Shown piece after piece: positions 50,501-61,394 of a stretch of 64,000 nt of DNA. A program made the position numbers and the translations under genes. The stretch is taken from NCBI GenBank assembly GCA_021904315.1, contig CM038918.1, forward strand, positions 14,213,349 to 14,277,348, read 5' to 3'. How positions within the stretch are numbered: position 1 is the first letter of the stretch; every line of letters starts with the position of its first letter. This stretch comes from Sphagnum magellanicum. Its lineage: Eukaryota > Streptophyta > Sphagnopsida > Sphagnales > Sphagnaceae. The notes beneath the pieces were generated by a model that was not told the DNA's origin, searched no databases, and saw nothing but the letters and a program-made list of their open reading frames with translations.

Positions 50501-52403
50501 TGAAAATTATGTGAAATTTATTTATTTATAGATTTCAAAGTTTTTCATACAAATATTGTGCATTGAAAACATATTTGATAAATAAATAAATAAATAAATA
50601 AAATCATGCAAAGTTCATTCATTTATAGATTTGAATATTATTCATTAACATAATTATTTATATATTAAATACATTTTCACCATTCAATAATATGTGTATA
50701 AAATATAAAAAATATGAGCTTTTAAATGAATAAAATTCATATAGTTTCAATTGTTAAATCATTGGATATTAAACTTGTGATGTAATGTGATATTGCAACC
50801 TATGCATAATTGTAATACCTTGCTCTCCATGAAAAATCTTGCTCTATAAGCTTGTGCTAAAAACAATTTCACAAAATAACAAAACACATGTTTCGAGAGT
50901 TAAAATTCTCTCTAAATTGAACACATGTATTATCACAACCCTTTTCATGTTGCATCCTTTGGTCACTCAACTTGTTTCCTCCATGTTGGTTCTTCAGCTT
51001 GTCTTTTGTCAATTTTTGGAAAAATTATATGTGAAACTTGTCAAAGCTACCACAAGTATATAAACAATATCCATAGTGTTTTGGAAGACATTTTACAACT
51101 TCCTTTTGATGCAAGTGTGCATGTTGTTCTATGAGAGAAATAAAATTGTTGTTGATAATAGACATGTAGTTTCATCTATGCAATCAACATTTAGGGATTT
51201 TAACATGTGGGCATATTATTAGGAACGATATTGGAAAACATTATATTGTTCAATATAAGTGATTTGGTGTGTTAGTATGCATTAGTTTGAGAAGTTTGTG
51301 ATTGTTGGAGTTTGGAGATTGGATTGTGAGGTTGAACACCATCTCCTCATACAAATGCCAATTTCAACAAGTATCGATATGATCTCATGGATTTGTAAAA
51401 TGGTTTGAAATCGTAGAATCTATGTGAAAGGATAGAATAAATTTTTGGATAGAAACTATAAATAACATTTCATTGTTGCATTTGATTATCAAAAACACAT
51501 TGCTAGATTTCACTATCAAATTTCATAATTGAAATTCATTACTGAAAATATATTATTGAAAACTATATATTATTTTTAGAATCAAAATTTTAGTGATAAT
51601 CTATTAACTATTAGTTAAGATTTCCTAGTGATAGATGAGATTAGGTACCATTAGTTTTGGAGTAAGTTTAAAAAATCAAATATTTTCAGGGTAGTCATCA
51701 TTTTCAAAATTATATTTTGACTATTGTCTTGAGATATTTGGTTGTAGATTTTTTTGTGTGAAGGAAAGGCAAATTTTATCATTGTATTTTGATGTGAAAA
51801 ATTTGAACTTTTTGTATTTTTGAAGTCGTTTTTTTCGTTATAATTTTGTAGTTTTATTTTTGAAATTATATTTACTTCACAAGTTGGGATGTTCACACTT
51901 TGCGATTTATACCAAGTTTGTTATAGATTTTGTCACATTGCAAAATTGATAATCTTTTCGTACTACCATAGTCAAAACTTTTTGTCATTCATTATTTGAC
52001 ATTTCAACATTGTATGAAGTGTATTTCACTACATTATTTCTAGTTTTAAATTTTTTGAAACCTAAGTCTTACGAGGTGGTCTTAACAATCTAGTTATGAA
52101 GCTTGTATTGAATCATCACTTACATATTGCAACATAATATGATATTTGTAATTTTAACTAACATATTGTATAAGAATTCCTTTTGCATGTTGTTGTTGGT
52201 AAACCTTTGAGTTCTTCTTACTGAAGACATAATTATAATAGTGTGCATGGGAAACATAAACAATTTTTGAAGGAAGGTAAGACATTTATCTATGAAGGAA
52301 GGTTGTTTGTTTTGTTTTGTAGTATGAATCCATCGAACTGGGATGCTTCAGGTCATGTTCTTGGTGTCTTTGGAAAGCTCTCGCTGAGAAGGGGTGCATG
52401 GGC
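50500..52403. other. AT-rich intergenic DNA
   Basis: It includes an (AATA)n tract at about 50578-50600. No gene is supported. Confidence 0.5.
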
Positions 52404-52541
52404 TTGGTTTCATGATGTTTGGACTTGTGATGCAAAAGTTCTAGAATATTGAATGATTTCTTCACTGAAATTTTTTGGTTTCATGATGTTTGGACTTGTG
52501 ATGCAAAAGTTCTAGAATATTGAATGATTTCTTCACTGAAA
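52404..52541. repeat. 71-bp direct tandem duplication
   Basis: The phrase 'ttggtttcatgatgtttgg' starts at 52404 and again at 52475, and the copies agree over about 67 bp. It lies at the end of a 69-aa ORF (52243-52452) that contains RGAWAWFHDVWTC, possibly a relic of a coding gene. Confidence 0.93.
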
Positions 52542-52969
52542 ATTAAGTTGTAGCTAAAAATTTCGAAGGAACTGGAATGTGCCTTTGATGTTGTTTGAAA
52601 GATCTTGATGAGCAAGATTTAAGGGAATTTGTTTGGTAAGATTTGGATTCAGAATGTGGGAGATATTGATTTTAAAGTGATTTCTGGAGCTGAAAATTCA
52701 GATAAATTCCAAAAAACCAGGTTTTGGAAGGAAAAATCAGTTGAGGACGTGGTAACACAGGCCACACTAGTTCATATTGTGATCACATTTACACCTTTTT
52801 CAGGTCCTTCAAGTTACAAGACTCTCCTGCAGAGTTGTGACGACATTTTACGTGAGACATTTGTGTTGTTATGATCACACTTATGTTTTTTTTTGATTGA
52901 ACTTTAAAGATGGAATATTTTCTTGCTTCATGAACCATTATTGTTGGAACATGATCACATCTTAAAATG

Positions 52970-53077
52970 TCTTTATTGAAGGATTTGTCAAAAGAGAGAA
53001 GCATAAATTTGTGCAAGATGAGATCTTTATTGAAGGATTTGTCAAAAGAGAGAAGCATGAATTTGTGCAAGATGAGA
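52970..53077. repeat. 54-bp direct tandem duplication
   Basis: Copies start at 52970 and 53024 and differ at about one base. The period is a multiple of three, and on the minus strand each copy encodes HKFMLLSFDKSFNKD. The surrounding frame shows no other sign of coding. Confidence 0.95.
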
Positions 53078-54159
53078 TGTTATTAGTCAAGTTTAGTTAT
53101 GCATTTTGAGAATGCCCTTCACTCATGTCCTTCATAAAGAGGTGAATCTTAGATTTATATAAATTAAAATTTTTTGAGCTACACATCATGATCATGATTG
53201 CAAATTGTGTTTTAATGTCTTAAATTTCAACAATGTGTTTCATATGAAAGGAAGATGTTGTCTTGGTATATTTTAAACCATTAAACCACACTTTACACCA
53301 CATGCCTTTGAACTATATGGATGTAAAATGTGCATACATCCAACCACCTATGATTTGTATGAATGTCAAGTGTGCATAGAAACTAGTACTGCTACTCGCT
53401 GAGGCTCTTACCAACTTCATCTGCATGGAGTAGCTACAGACTGCCTGCAAGGGAGGAGGAAGCATCGACGTCGTGACTTCCTCAATTTCGCGATGCTTGC
53501 CAGCAGATTGCAACTTCGGTTCTAACTGGTCCAGTGCTTCGCTTGATCTGCCGTCTTCTCCAAGAAAATAAAATCTGTGTGGCGCAGACGTCAGATGTGC
53601 TTTCCAACCTTCGCTCCCTACGCATCATATTCGTATTTGTAGGCTTGTAGTCGAGTCTTTTGTCGTACAGGAGGAAGATCTCGAGTCTTTTGCACATCAA
53701 CCTCTTCCCAAATCAATTCACAACTGGAGCGAGCATCGACCTAAACTTCGCTTCTTGCGCGCGGGTTCAAGCTGCACCCAAGAAAGATTTGAACAACAGT
53801 CAATCCAGCTGCGTGGTGCTCTAAAGATCCGGCTTCGCAGCTTCGAGTTCCATCAGATTACAGGTAACGTCTTGTCAACTTCCTTCTTCGACTCTCTCCT
53901 ACTTACAGCTCTTTCTTGTGTCCTTTGATTCTTCTTGCAGGGCTGTTTCGAGACTGAGGTTGTGATGTTTTTAGAAGAACCAGAGCTTGAAACTCTTTCT
54001 TCGTGAAGAAGGAAGGGACCTCCTAGACTTATATGTTTTCTTGTGTTGTTTGATGTGCAGGATTATAAATCCAGAAGAAACAAGTGATCTCCAAAGTGAC
54101 TGGGACCATCAGCAGTAGCAATCAGCTCTCCACAACTTCTAATTTACACATATCTCAGT
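53078..54159 (+). other. Likely transcribed leader with introns before the 54160 ORF
   Basis: GC content rises at about 53380. Splice-like signals follow: a donor CAG|GTAACG at 53863, an acceptor cttcttgcag at about 53940, a further acceptor tgatgtgcag at about 54060, and atctcag just before the ATG at 54160. This pattern suggests a spliced 5' UTR, but the order of exons is inferred. Confidence 0.4.
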
Positions 54160-54456
54160 ATGTCTTCCAGCACGCCTATGAAGAACCACCAGGCGGTGAA
54201 GACCCATGTATGGAAGAAGAGCACGACAGTTGTGTCTGGAAGTGCAAGTCTAAAAGACAACTTCAATTCTTTCGGTGATATTGGACCATCACACTACAAA
54301 CCACCTAAGCCTATCAACCCAAAAGTCAACAATTCTTTTGGTGATATTGGACCATCATGCTACAAACCACCTCCTACCAACCCGACTTCTACACAAGGAG
54401 CCCAGAAAAGTGTCAGGAGCAAGGAAGGAGCTTGGCAGAATTCTTGTGCAGTTTAG
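54160..54456 (+). CDS. Small 98-aa protein with a 22-aa internal repeat
   Basis: The ATG at 54160 opens a frame of 98 codons ending in TAG. Residues 1-34 (MSSSTPMKNHQAVKTHVWKK...) are basic and Ser/Thr-rich. Two consecutive 22-residue units follow, each with (F)NSFGDIGPS(H/C)YKPP then P.NP. The units start at about residues 36 and 58, and the DNA period is 66 bp. The third-position differences between the units are mostly silent, which argues for selection on the protein. There is no signal peptide or membrane segment; the protein looks disordered and soluble. I do not recognise the family. The upstream leader has splice-like signals, so an extra N-terminal exon is possible. Confidence 0.5.
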   Translation: MSSSTPMKNHQAVKTHVWKKSTTVVSGSASLKDNFNSFGDIGPSHYKPPKPINPKVNNSFGDIGPSCYKPPPTNPTSTQGAQKSVRSKEGAWQNSCAV

Positions 54457-56239
54457 AGATTGAGACTGTCGATGATGCCTGGAACGAATCCTTCCTAGTT
54501 TAGCCATGTATATAGTCTGTACATATATGATGAACTATGTCTCTTTCAGTTGTTGCTTCATGTTTCATGTTAGCTGAGCTTGATCTGCAATCCTTCTTGT
54601 GTAGTAGAATAGGTAAATTTGCTGTAGAACAAGCTCTGGACACAGGGGACACATTTTTTCCATGGGTCCATTTCACTAAAGTTTGCAGAAACATTCTTTT
54701 AATTGCATAGTCAATTGAGGGATCTATCTGATTTCTTTTCCTGTGAGGGTTCGAGAGTCTCAGCAAACCACTGAAGAATGAGAAGTGGTGAAACTAGGCA
54801 AATTGTACCAGCAGTCCTAGTGTTCTAGTTGTTGAAACTGATCTTTGTGACATAGAAATCAAATCTTTGTGAGATTGAAATGGAAATCAACTAGATGGGG
54901 TGTCAGTTTAGTGAATCTCACGGGAATGATTTGCTCTGTACCGATTTAGCAATTCATCTTGTAAATATTGAAGCGGTTAGCAGACTCCATATTCACCTCT
55001 GAACAAGGATTGTGGTTCCCTCTTCCTTGAAACCAGTTTCTGAGTCTCATTTTCCATGTACCAGTTTCAGTATGAAGAGCTAGAAGAACCTGCATTTAGA
55101 GCGAAGTTCTGCTTAAACACATCCAAATGTCAGGTTTGTACATCATAGCGTATGATCGAGGAAGTTCATTTATTTAATCTGATAGACTCTAGATCTGTGA
55201 ACTTTGTTCATAAAGCAACTCTCACCTCATCTCACCTCACTGACCTGGACTGCAAACTAGTTTTGTGTTTTAACTTCGTCAATGAACATTCATGTGGGAC
55301 ACACATGTTCTCAAACACCATTCCTGTGGGACACACAATGAATTCCAAGTTAGCAACATACGTGCATCCTCTGGACATGCAATAAAGTTCCATTCACTTC
55401 CAAACTTGCAGTCTAATGTCATCTGGTTGTCCAGGCTCCTGGTGGTGACGGCCTCAGAGACTGGCTATTGGAAAACCTTGAATCCCATAAAGACTATACT
55501 AGTAGAACATTTGAAACCTGGATTGCAGCCCCTTGAATCTTACCCAACTGAAGCCAGGTAAAAGAAGGGGGGGTTCCTGCTTGGCATTTTGTGCTGGTCA
55601 ACAAACAAACCTCCATACATTTGCAAAAGCAGAGAAAGTGAGAAAGAAATAGCATAATGATCCAAATAAAGCAAGCTCAAAGATCAGCAGAAATTACAGA
55701 TACCAAGTTCAATATGCCTCTCACACTTGGAAAACCAAGACAGTGCAAGACCCTGACCGTTTACATTCCAACACCATGTTTCTTCTCCAGTTGAAATCCT
55801 CAAACCTGTGACCAGCAGCTTCCACCTTCACATAATTTCGAAGTGGGTGAGGGCACCAGTTGACATCTCAGATGTTAGTATGCAGAGCTCTGCACCTTTC
55901 AACTAATAGCTTTCATAATCTTCAACTTCTTTCCATCTACCCTTCCACTACTTCAGGCTTTAAATAAAGCTGGAACTGTGGAGTTGGGAAGAAAGCAAAC
56001 TCCATGCATGCATTAGCCTACAAGATTTAAGACATCATTTGCATATAAGAGATATACATGGAATTGAGGAGAAATCTACAGAACAAAGGATTTGAAGGGT
56101 TTAGGGTTGCTTTCATGCAGTTATGTTAGTCCCTGATGAATTCCCTTGATGATTATCTGGGTCAATCCAAAAACAGTTGAGGTTTGTTACTAAATAGTAG
56201 CCATTTGTGAAGAGATGAGTTTGACATGTATTCATAAGC
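54457..56239. other. No supported gene
   Basis: The left part should be the 3' UTR of the 98-aa gene. The ORFs here are short and do not resemble known proteins. Confidence 0.4.
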
Positions 56240-57713
56240 TGGCATGTGTTTGGATGAGATGACTCAATTTGACCCCAAAGTGCCCACTTCTGATATGAAA
56301 GATTGCTTTTCACCTTCATTGTCAGAGTCACTCTGTTTGAAAACTGTAATCACAATCTTGTTGCCTAACGTGGCAATGAATTCAGTCATAACCTTACGAG
56401 AGTCGCTCCCAAAAGTGTCAAACCATCATCTTCACCATGAAATAGCAGTGATCAATGAGCTGCCATTGCTGCCCACTGCTTCAATCAGGTCATGATGATG
56501 ATGATCATTGGTGTACATAAATATACAATAATCTGCTCAAGATTTCAGGCAGACAATTACTGTAGATCATACGTTTCTGTTGCATTTCTGGAAGCAATGG
56601 AAAGACTCAGTCATGATGTTGGCTAGCAGTCAAGAGATATCTAGCTAATCAAAAAAATCCTCTGTATCCTATGCACCAAGCTGTGAGGGTAACCCTCATG
56701 TCATGTCAGTTTGTCCCTGTAAAAGCAAGCATCTTCAACCCTGACTTAGCCTTGAGAGGCCTACATAGAGGTTAATCATTGGTGTGAAATTTGGTGTGAA
56801 ATTTAGAAGTCATGGCCTTGATGGAATGCCTGGACCTGCAGTAACCCCTTGAATGCTTCTATCTCTGAAGATAGGGTTCCCACTGATGTTGAACTACCAG
56901 ATCTGAAACCAACAAAAGCAGTGGTAGTCAAAAAATATACTATTGCCTCCATGTACAGGGATAGAAGCAGTTTGAAGAATGTTGATAAAACCAACACAGA
57001 AAGAACTGCCAAGATGAATATTGCAAGAAACACCCTTTCACAAACTGTAATGTCTTCAACCTACCCACTTTGAAATGCATAACAAAACTACTTGTATAGG
57101 TATGCATAGAAACTGAGGTTGCTGTGAGACAGGGTCTCTATTTGTTTCTTCAAGGTGCAAATTTGATGGAACATGGCTATATAGAGTCATGGAATCACAT
57201 CAAAAGGATATGAGAGAGAACCTTCCACATACACATTTACAGAGCCAGAGACAAATCTCATTTCACTCTAACAATGATTGGGCTTGTCAAATATCAATCC
57301 ACAAGCTTGACTCAGTTGCCATCCCTTTGTGCTTGGAAGCCCTGTCACATCATTCCAACCAATCAAATTATTCAACAGCGCCCATCAAAATTTCCAAACT
57401 ACGGCATATGATGAACTGCAGGAAACACCTTAAACTTCTTGCTTTCAAGACCTGACTTTCTGTTGCTAATTATAATATGCTCTTGCAAATCTGTTGCTGC
57501 TTTGCAAACGTCAATTGAGTAGTACTCTACAAAGGAAAAAATTGGAAATAAAGTCTTGCTTTGATTATAAATGTGATTGTGTTTCACTTTCTGTGGCCAT
57601 CCATCTACATCTTGGCCAATAAAAAAGAACCAAGTCAATGAACATGGGGAAAGTCCCCGATACAAACTTGCAGCAGGAGTGCAGACATCAAGAGATGCAA
57701 AGTCAACATACAT
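56240..57713 (-). pseudogene. Scattered coding-like blocks of an unidentified membrane-type gene
   Basis: Coherent minus-strand peptides follow one another. 57713-57399 encodes MYVDFASLDVCTPAASLYRG, later IGQDVDGWPQKVKHNHIYNQ and DVCKAATDLQEHIIISNR. 57035-56803 encodes VFLAIFILAVLSVLVLSTFF, a membrane segment, then GFRSGSSTSVGTLSSEIEAF. 56495-56440 encodes LIEAVGSNGSSLITAIS. 56425-56265 encodes SRKVMTEFIATLGNKIVITV then SFISEVGTLGSN before a stop. The last two blocks are separated by a frame change with stops. No splice pattern joins them convincingly, so I call this a decayed gene, or several. I cannot name the family. Confidence 0.3.
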
Positions 57714-60700
57714 ACAGACGGGATACTACTATATACACATCTGAATCAACGTTCTGCGTGTTGATAGAGGCTCAAGGGAGTTAGGTTAAACTCTTTGTGA
57801 AATTCGCACCATTCGTTTTTAGAAGGATTGCCTGCAGGTGGAGAATTACTGTTTCAGCATCTCTTGCCCATGATCTAAAAAACACAGTGGCCCATGGCTA
57901 ATCCAACCACATTCTTCGAAGAAAATTTTGTGAATATTTGCTGAAACCACTGAGAGGACTTATAGATCAAGGGCTTCCAATATTGATTACTGAGAGCTTG
58001 TGCATGCACTATGCCGATATTCAATGGCAGTTGAACAAACACAAGCTCCATTAATTGCTAGTCTGGCAGCTTGCTCCATACAACAGAATAGTAACTACTG
58101 TAGATAGCTTGTCTCTGGTACATTGAACTCATGAACGGGGCAGACTGCCCTGTTGGCTTGCGTAATTAGCTCATTTATCGATTCCAGCTGCTCTTGCAGG
58201 GATGATCAGCCTGAGTCGAAAGCGTCTACAAAAGACTCCCCCCCCAAACCCCTGGATGCCATGACCTACATACCATTGCATCTGCCATCCATCTTGCTTC
58301 CAACGCCTTGGTTACAAATTTTGCTGCTCGCTCCCGGAGACCCGCTGCAGCACTTGATACCTCCTGTCAAAATTCCATTAATCTCTGTTGCACATATTAA
58401 TATTACGCCTGCACTATCAGATGATGCGGCAGAGACTCAAATAAACCCTTCCCCCCAACAACTTCTCTCTCAGAAAATTCAATCCGCTCTAGATTATTAT
58501 CTTTTCACCAGAAATTTCGCATGCCACATCAAAGCGTCCTCGCTGCCGAGCATCTCGATCCTGGCTTGCCCTCAGGCTCCAAGAACAAGCTCCAAGAACA
58601 AGCTAGAACACTCCTCCCCTCCTTCTCCATCTCCTCCACAGAAAGAAATCCTTCTACAGTGCTGATGAATCCCAGTTAGAGAAGGCACGCCTCCCGCGAG
58701 CGCCACAACCATGCACGATGGATGGATGGATGGATGTATCTGGACAGAAAACTATTTCTCGTTGGTATTCCTGTCCCATAACTATAACCACGGGTGGCGA
58801 TTAGCCATCCACACATAACCTTCCAGCGGGTTGGGCGGTTATTAGATTCGGGCGGTAGAAAATACCCGGAGGTTCTCAGGGCAGTTCTTAAATATTGTAT
58901 AACCTCCTGGTCCTCTGCGAAAAATTCCCCAAAAACCGGTTCTGCTATATACTACTACTAAACAGTGTTGTTTTTCTTTTTTCTTTCCCCCCACCCCTCC
59001 CCCCCAAATTTTGTGATATAAAAAAACTGGAATTAAAAAAAAAAAAACATTAGCAAAAGTACTCACACTTTTTTCTTTTAAAATTCCCAAAAAATTTCCA
59101 GATGTTTTGGTTGAAAAAAAGTGACAATTTGTTGGAAAAAAAAAACACTGATACCACCAACCGTGGTTCTCAAAAACTCTAAGAACCGTCGATTTTGATG
59201 TACAGATAATTGTAGTATATCCCCCACCTTGCATCCACCAAGTGCCTGAGCCATTTACTTACCTACCAGCCACTAATTTCCTAATCTATTTTACCTACCT
59301 ACCAGTGCCTTTTTTTTCAACAAATTATGTCGTTATTCTGAAAAAAAAATAAAATGCAAAATTTTGGAATTTTTTGGGGTAAGTTTCTAGTGCAAGTTTG
59401 ACAAATTATTTTGCTATTTTTTTTTGGCAAAAAAGTTCACCAACTTTTGAACATCACAATATTGAAAACAAAACTGCTCCCATCTCACTAGATTCGAAAA
59501 AAGATTTGGCCCTAAATGGTGTTAACGCCTTTGTCGGAACCAACCAATACCCATGTTGTTACCATAATAAAAATTAGAAAATTCATCTAAATTATTTCTA
59601 GATAGTACAAGTAAAGCCATGCTTAGATTAAATTAGGGTCTCTAAGCTCAAATCTAACATTCTTGGGTGTAATATGGTCATTAAGAGGCCTCACTCAAAA
59701 GGGTGAAGGTGCCAATGTGGGTGCTCGAAAACACACATTCTCAAGAAATGGTATTTGTAACAACATTGCAGTTAGATGGTTATTATTGTTTTTTGGAGTA
59801 TGATTTCACCTTGGCTGTTTTGGATTTGATAAATTCTTAAATATTCTAAAAATTCATGTTCCAAGTGATGGCCTAAATTTACATATGATTTTTTTTTTTC
59901 CTTTTTGAAAATTGAGGAGGAAATATTCCAAAACCATTATTTTCATGTTGCTTTGAAAAAAGTTCACCAAGACATGAAAATTTTGCCACAATTTTTTTGT
60001 GTGGGGTAGGCAATGACTTATATTCCCTATATATTTTCTTTCCTATGTGACCCACTTACACTTACATGGGTAGTTGTAGTTATGTAAGTCGTGGGAGGTG
60101 GATGTAGGAGGGTTTTAGCTTGGTAACTTGGTTGTTGTTCGTCCACAACTGAGTCATACCAGGTTTCCAATAGATGGTGCACTGGGGGGGAGGGTCCCAT
60201 AGTATTATTGGCAAAGTAATGGAGATTTTGGAATTTTGAAATTTAAGAGCAAACCCAAGTCACATTCTCACTTCTGATCTGTTTTCCGCTTGTCTCTAGT
60301 CTAAGGGCCCACTTGGATGGACTTGTTGAGCTCAAGAGAGTGTGGTGGGTGAAATCTGATTCCTGGAAACCCACAAACTTAGGGTTACTATCAAAACAAC
60401 AAGTTCTTGGAATTATGGACTGTGATGATCATGTTGAAATGTTTATATCCTTGTAATGCTGAGAACTCCAGTGTTGCATGTGTCACCAAAAAGAAAAGGG
60501 GAGATACTTTCTTCATTGTGTAAACCCCCAATGTTGGGCATACATATACTAATGTATATTGCTGAAGTTTTTACTGAGATAGATTTGTTTCAAATCTTGC
60601 TTCTTTTTCAAAATCTTTCCAGACACCTAAATTTTATTGTTTTAATCTATGGACCACAAGCGATCAGTTTTTCTCTCGATTTCCTTTCTAGGAGTCAATA

Positions 60701-61222
60701 GTTGCTTCATGGGAGTGGAAGTTCATACCCAACAATAGAAACCCCACAAAAACTAACTCTACAACTTCACATGGTTTCCCTCACAGACTGGATAGAGATT
60801 CAGGGTAGGTTTGGTGAGTATAATCAATTGTATTCTCCAATATCCCCTCAGCCTAAAAACCCCTGGAGCTCCCACAATGCAGTAGGTACTTTTCTCAGAA
60901 TGAAACACATTGTACAATTAGTTCAAAATTCCCAAAGTCATCAAACATGAGCTGCCACAACAACCATTCCAGAAATCCTTGACACTCTCATCATCTCCCT
61001 TGTATTGGTCCCTAAAAACATGCAAGATCTATAGACCTTTTCCTAACACTCTTAGCACAACGAAAGTTCAAGTGTTAGGGTTCTTGTGGTGCCACAGTCT
61101 TAATCAAGTTCAATCCTTAATTAATCACCCAATCTAAATCGACTACACACTTGCTAGATATTTTGAAAGTCTAGGAACTTAGCTTATTTTTTCACCAAAA
61201 TTCCACTTGCATCTTGTTCTCT
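57714..61222. other. Mostly non-coding; one unassigned ORF
   Basis: An ORF with an ATG at 58261 (ending 58665) encodes a Pro/Leu/Ser-rich peptide without a known domain. A possible acceptor (gctcttgcag) lies just upstream at 58199, so it could be an exon, but nothing else supports it. 58840-59210 carries GGCGGT- and GAACCG-type words and homopolymer runs. 59.2-60.2 kb is AT-rich with CTAC tracts. Confidence 0.35.
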
Positions 61223-61394
61223 TCAACCTGCATCATATATACGTTTCCAATTTTCATCCCTTTGTTCCCAAGAAATCTTCCTACCAATCTCATTATAGAA
61301 CCGTGATTCACACAGCTCATGAAGAGTTTTTATTGAGCAACCGGGATTGCGTTCCATCAAAGAAACCAACTCACCAAGATCCCTTTGCAATAAC
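61223..61394 (-). pseudogene. Exon-like segment of an unidentified protein
   Basis: After a good acceptor (ttattttgcag, ending at 61395) an open frame of 57 codons reads LLQRDLGELVSLMERNPGCS, then TLHELCESRFYNEIGRKISW and DENWKRIYDAG before TGA. It looks like a real helical, DNA-binding-like module, and its amphipathic spacing and 'RK.SW..RD.NW' style recall transposase helix-turn-helix parts. I cannot assign a family, and no upstream exon was found. It could be a fragment of a DNA transposon or a captured gene piece. Confidence 0.35.

Noticed and set aside
52789-53070. 93-aa minus-strand ORF with an 18-aa repeat as a gene
   Set aside because: The repeat is explained by the recent 54-bp DNA duplication, whose near-identity gives no sign of selection on the peptide.
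58261-58665. 135-codon ORF as a gene
   Set aside because: Pro/Leu/Ser-rich without a domain. The longer open frame before the ATG begins at a TTG, and only one weak acceptor supports it.
58842-59234. 130-aa minus-strand ORF
   Set aside because: The peptide is built from homopolymer-driven Phe/Lys/Gly runs and lies over a repeat-like stretch; no family resemblance.
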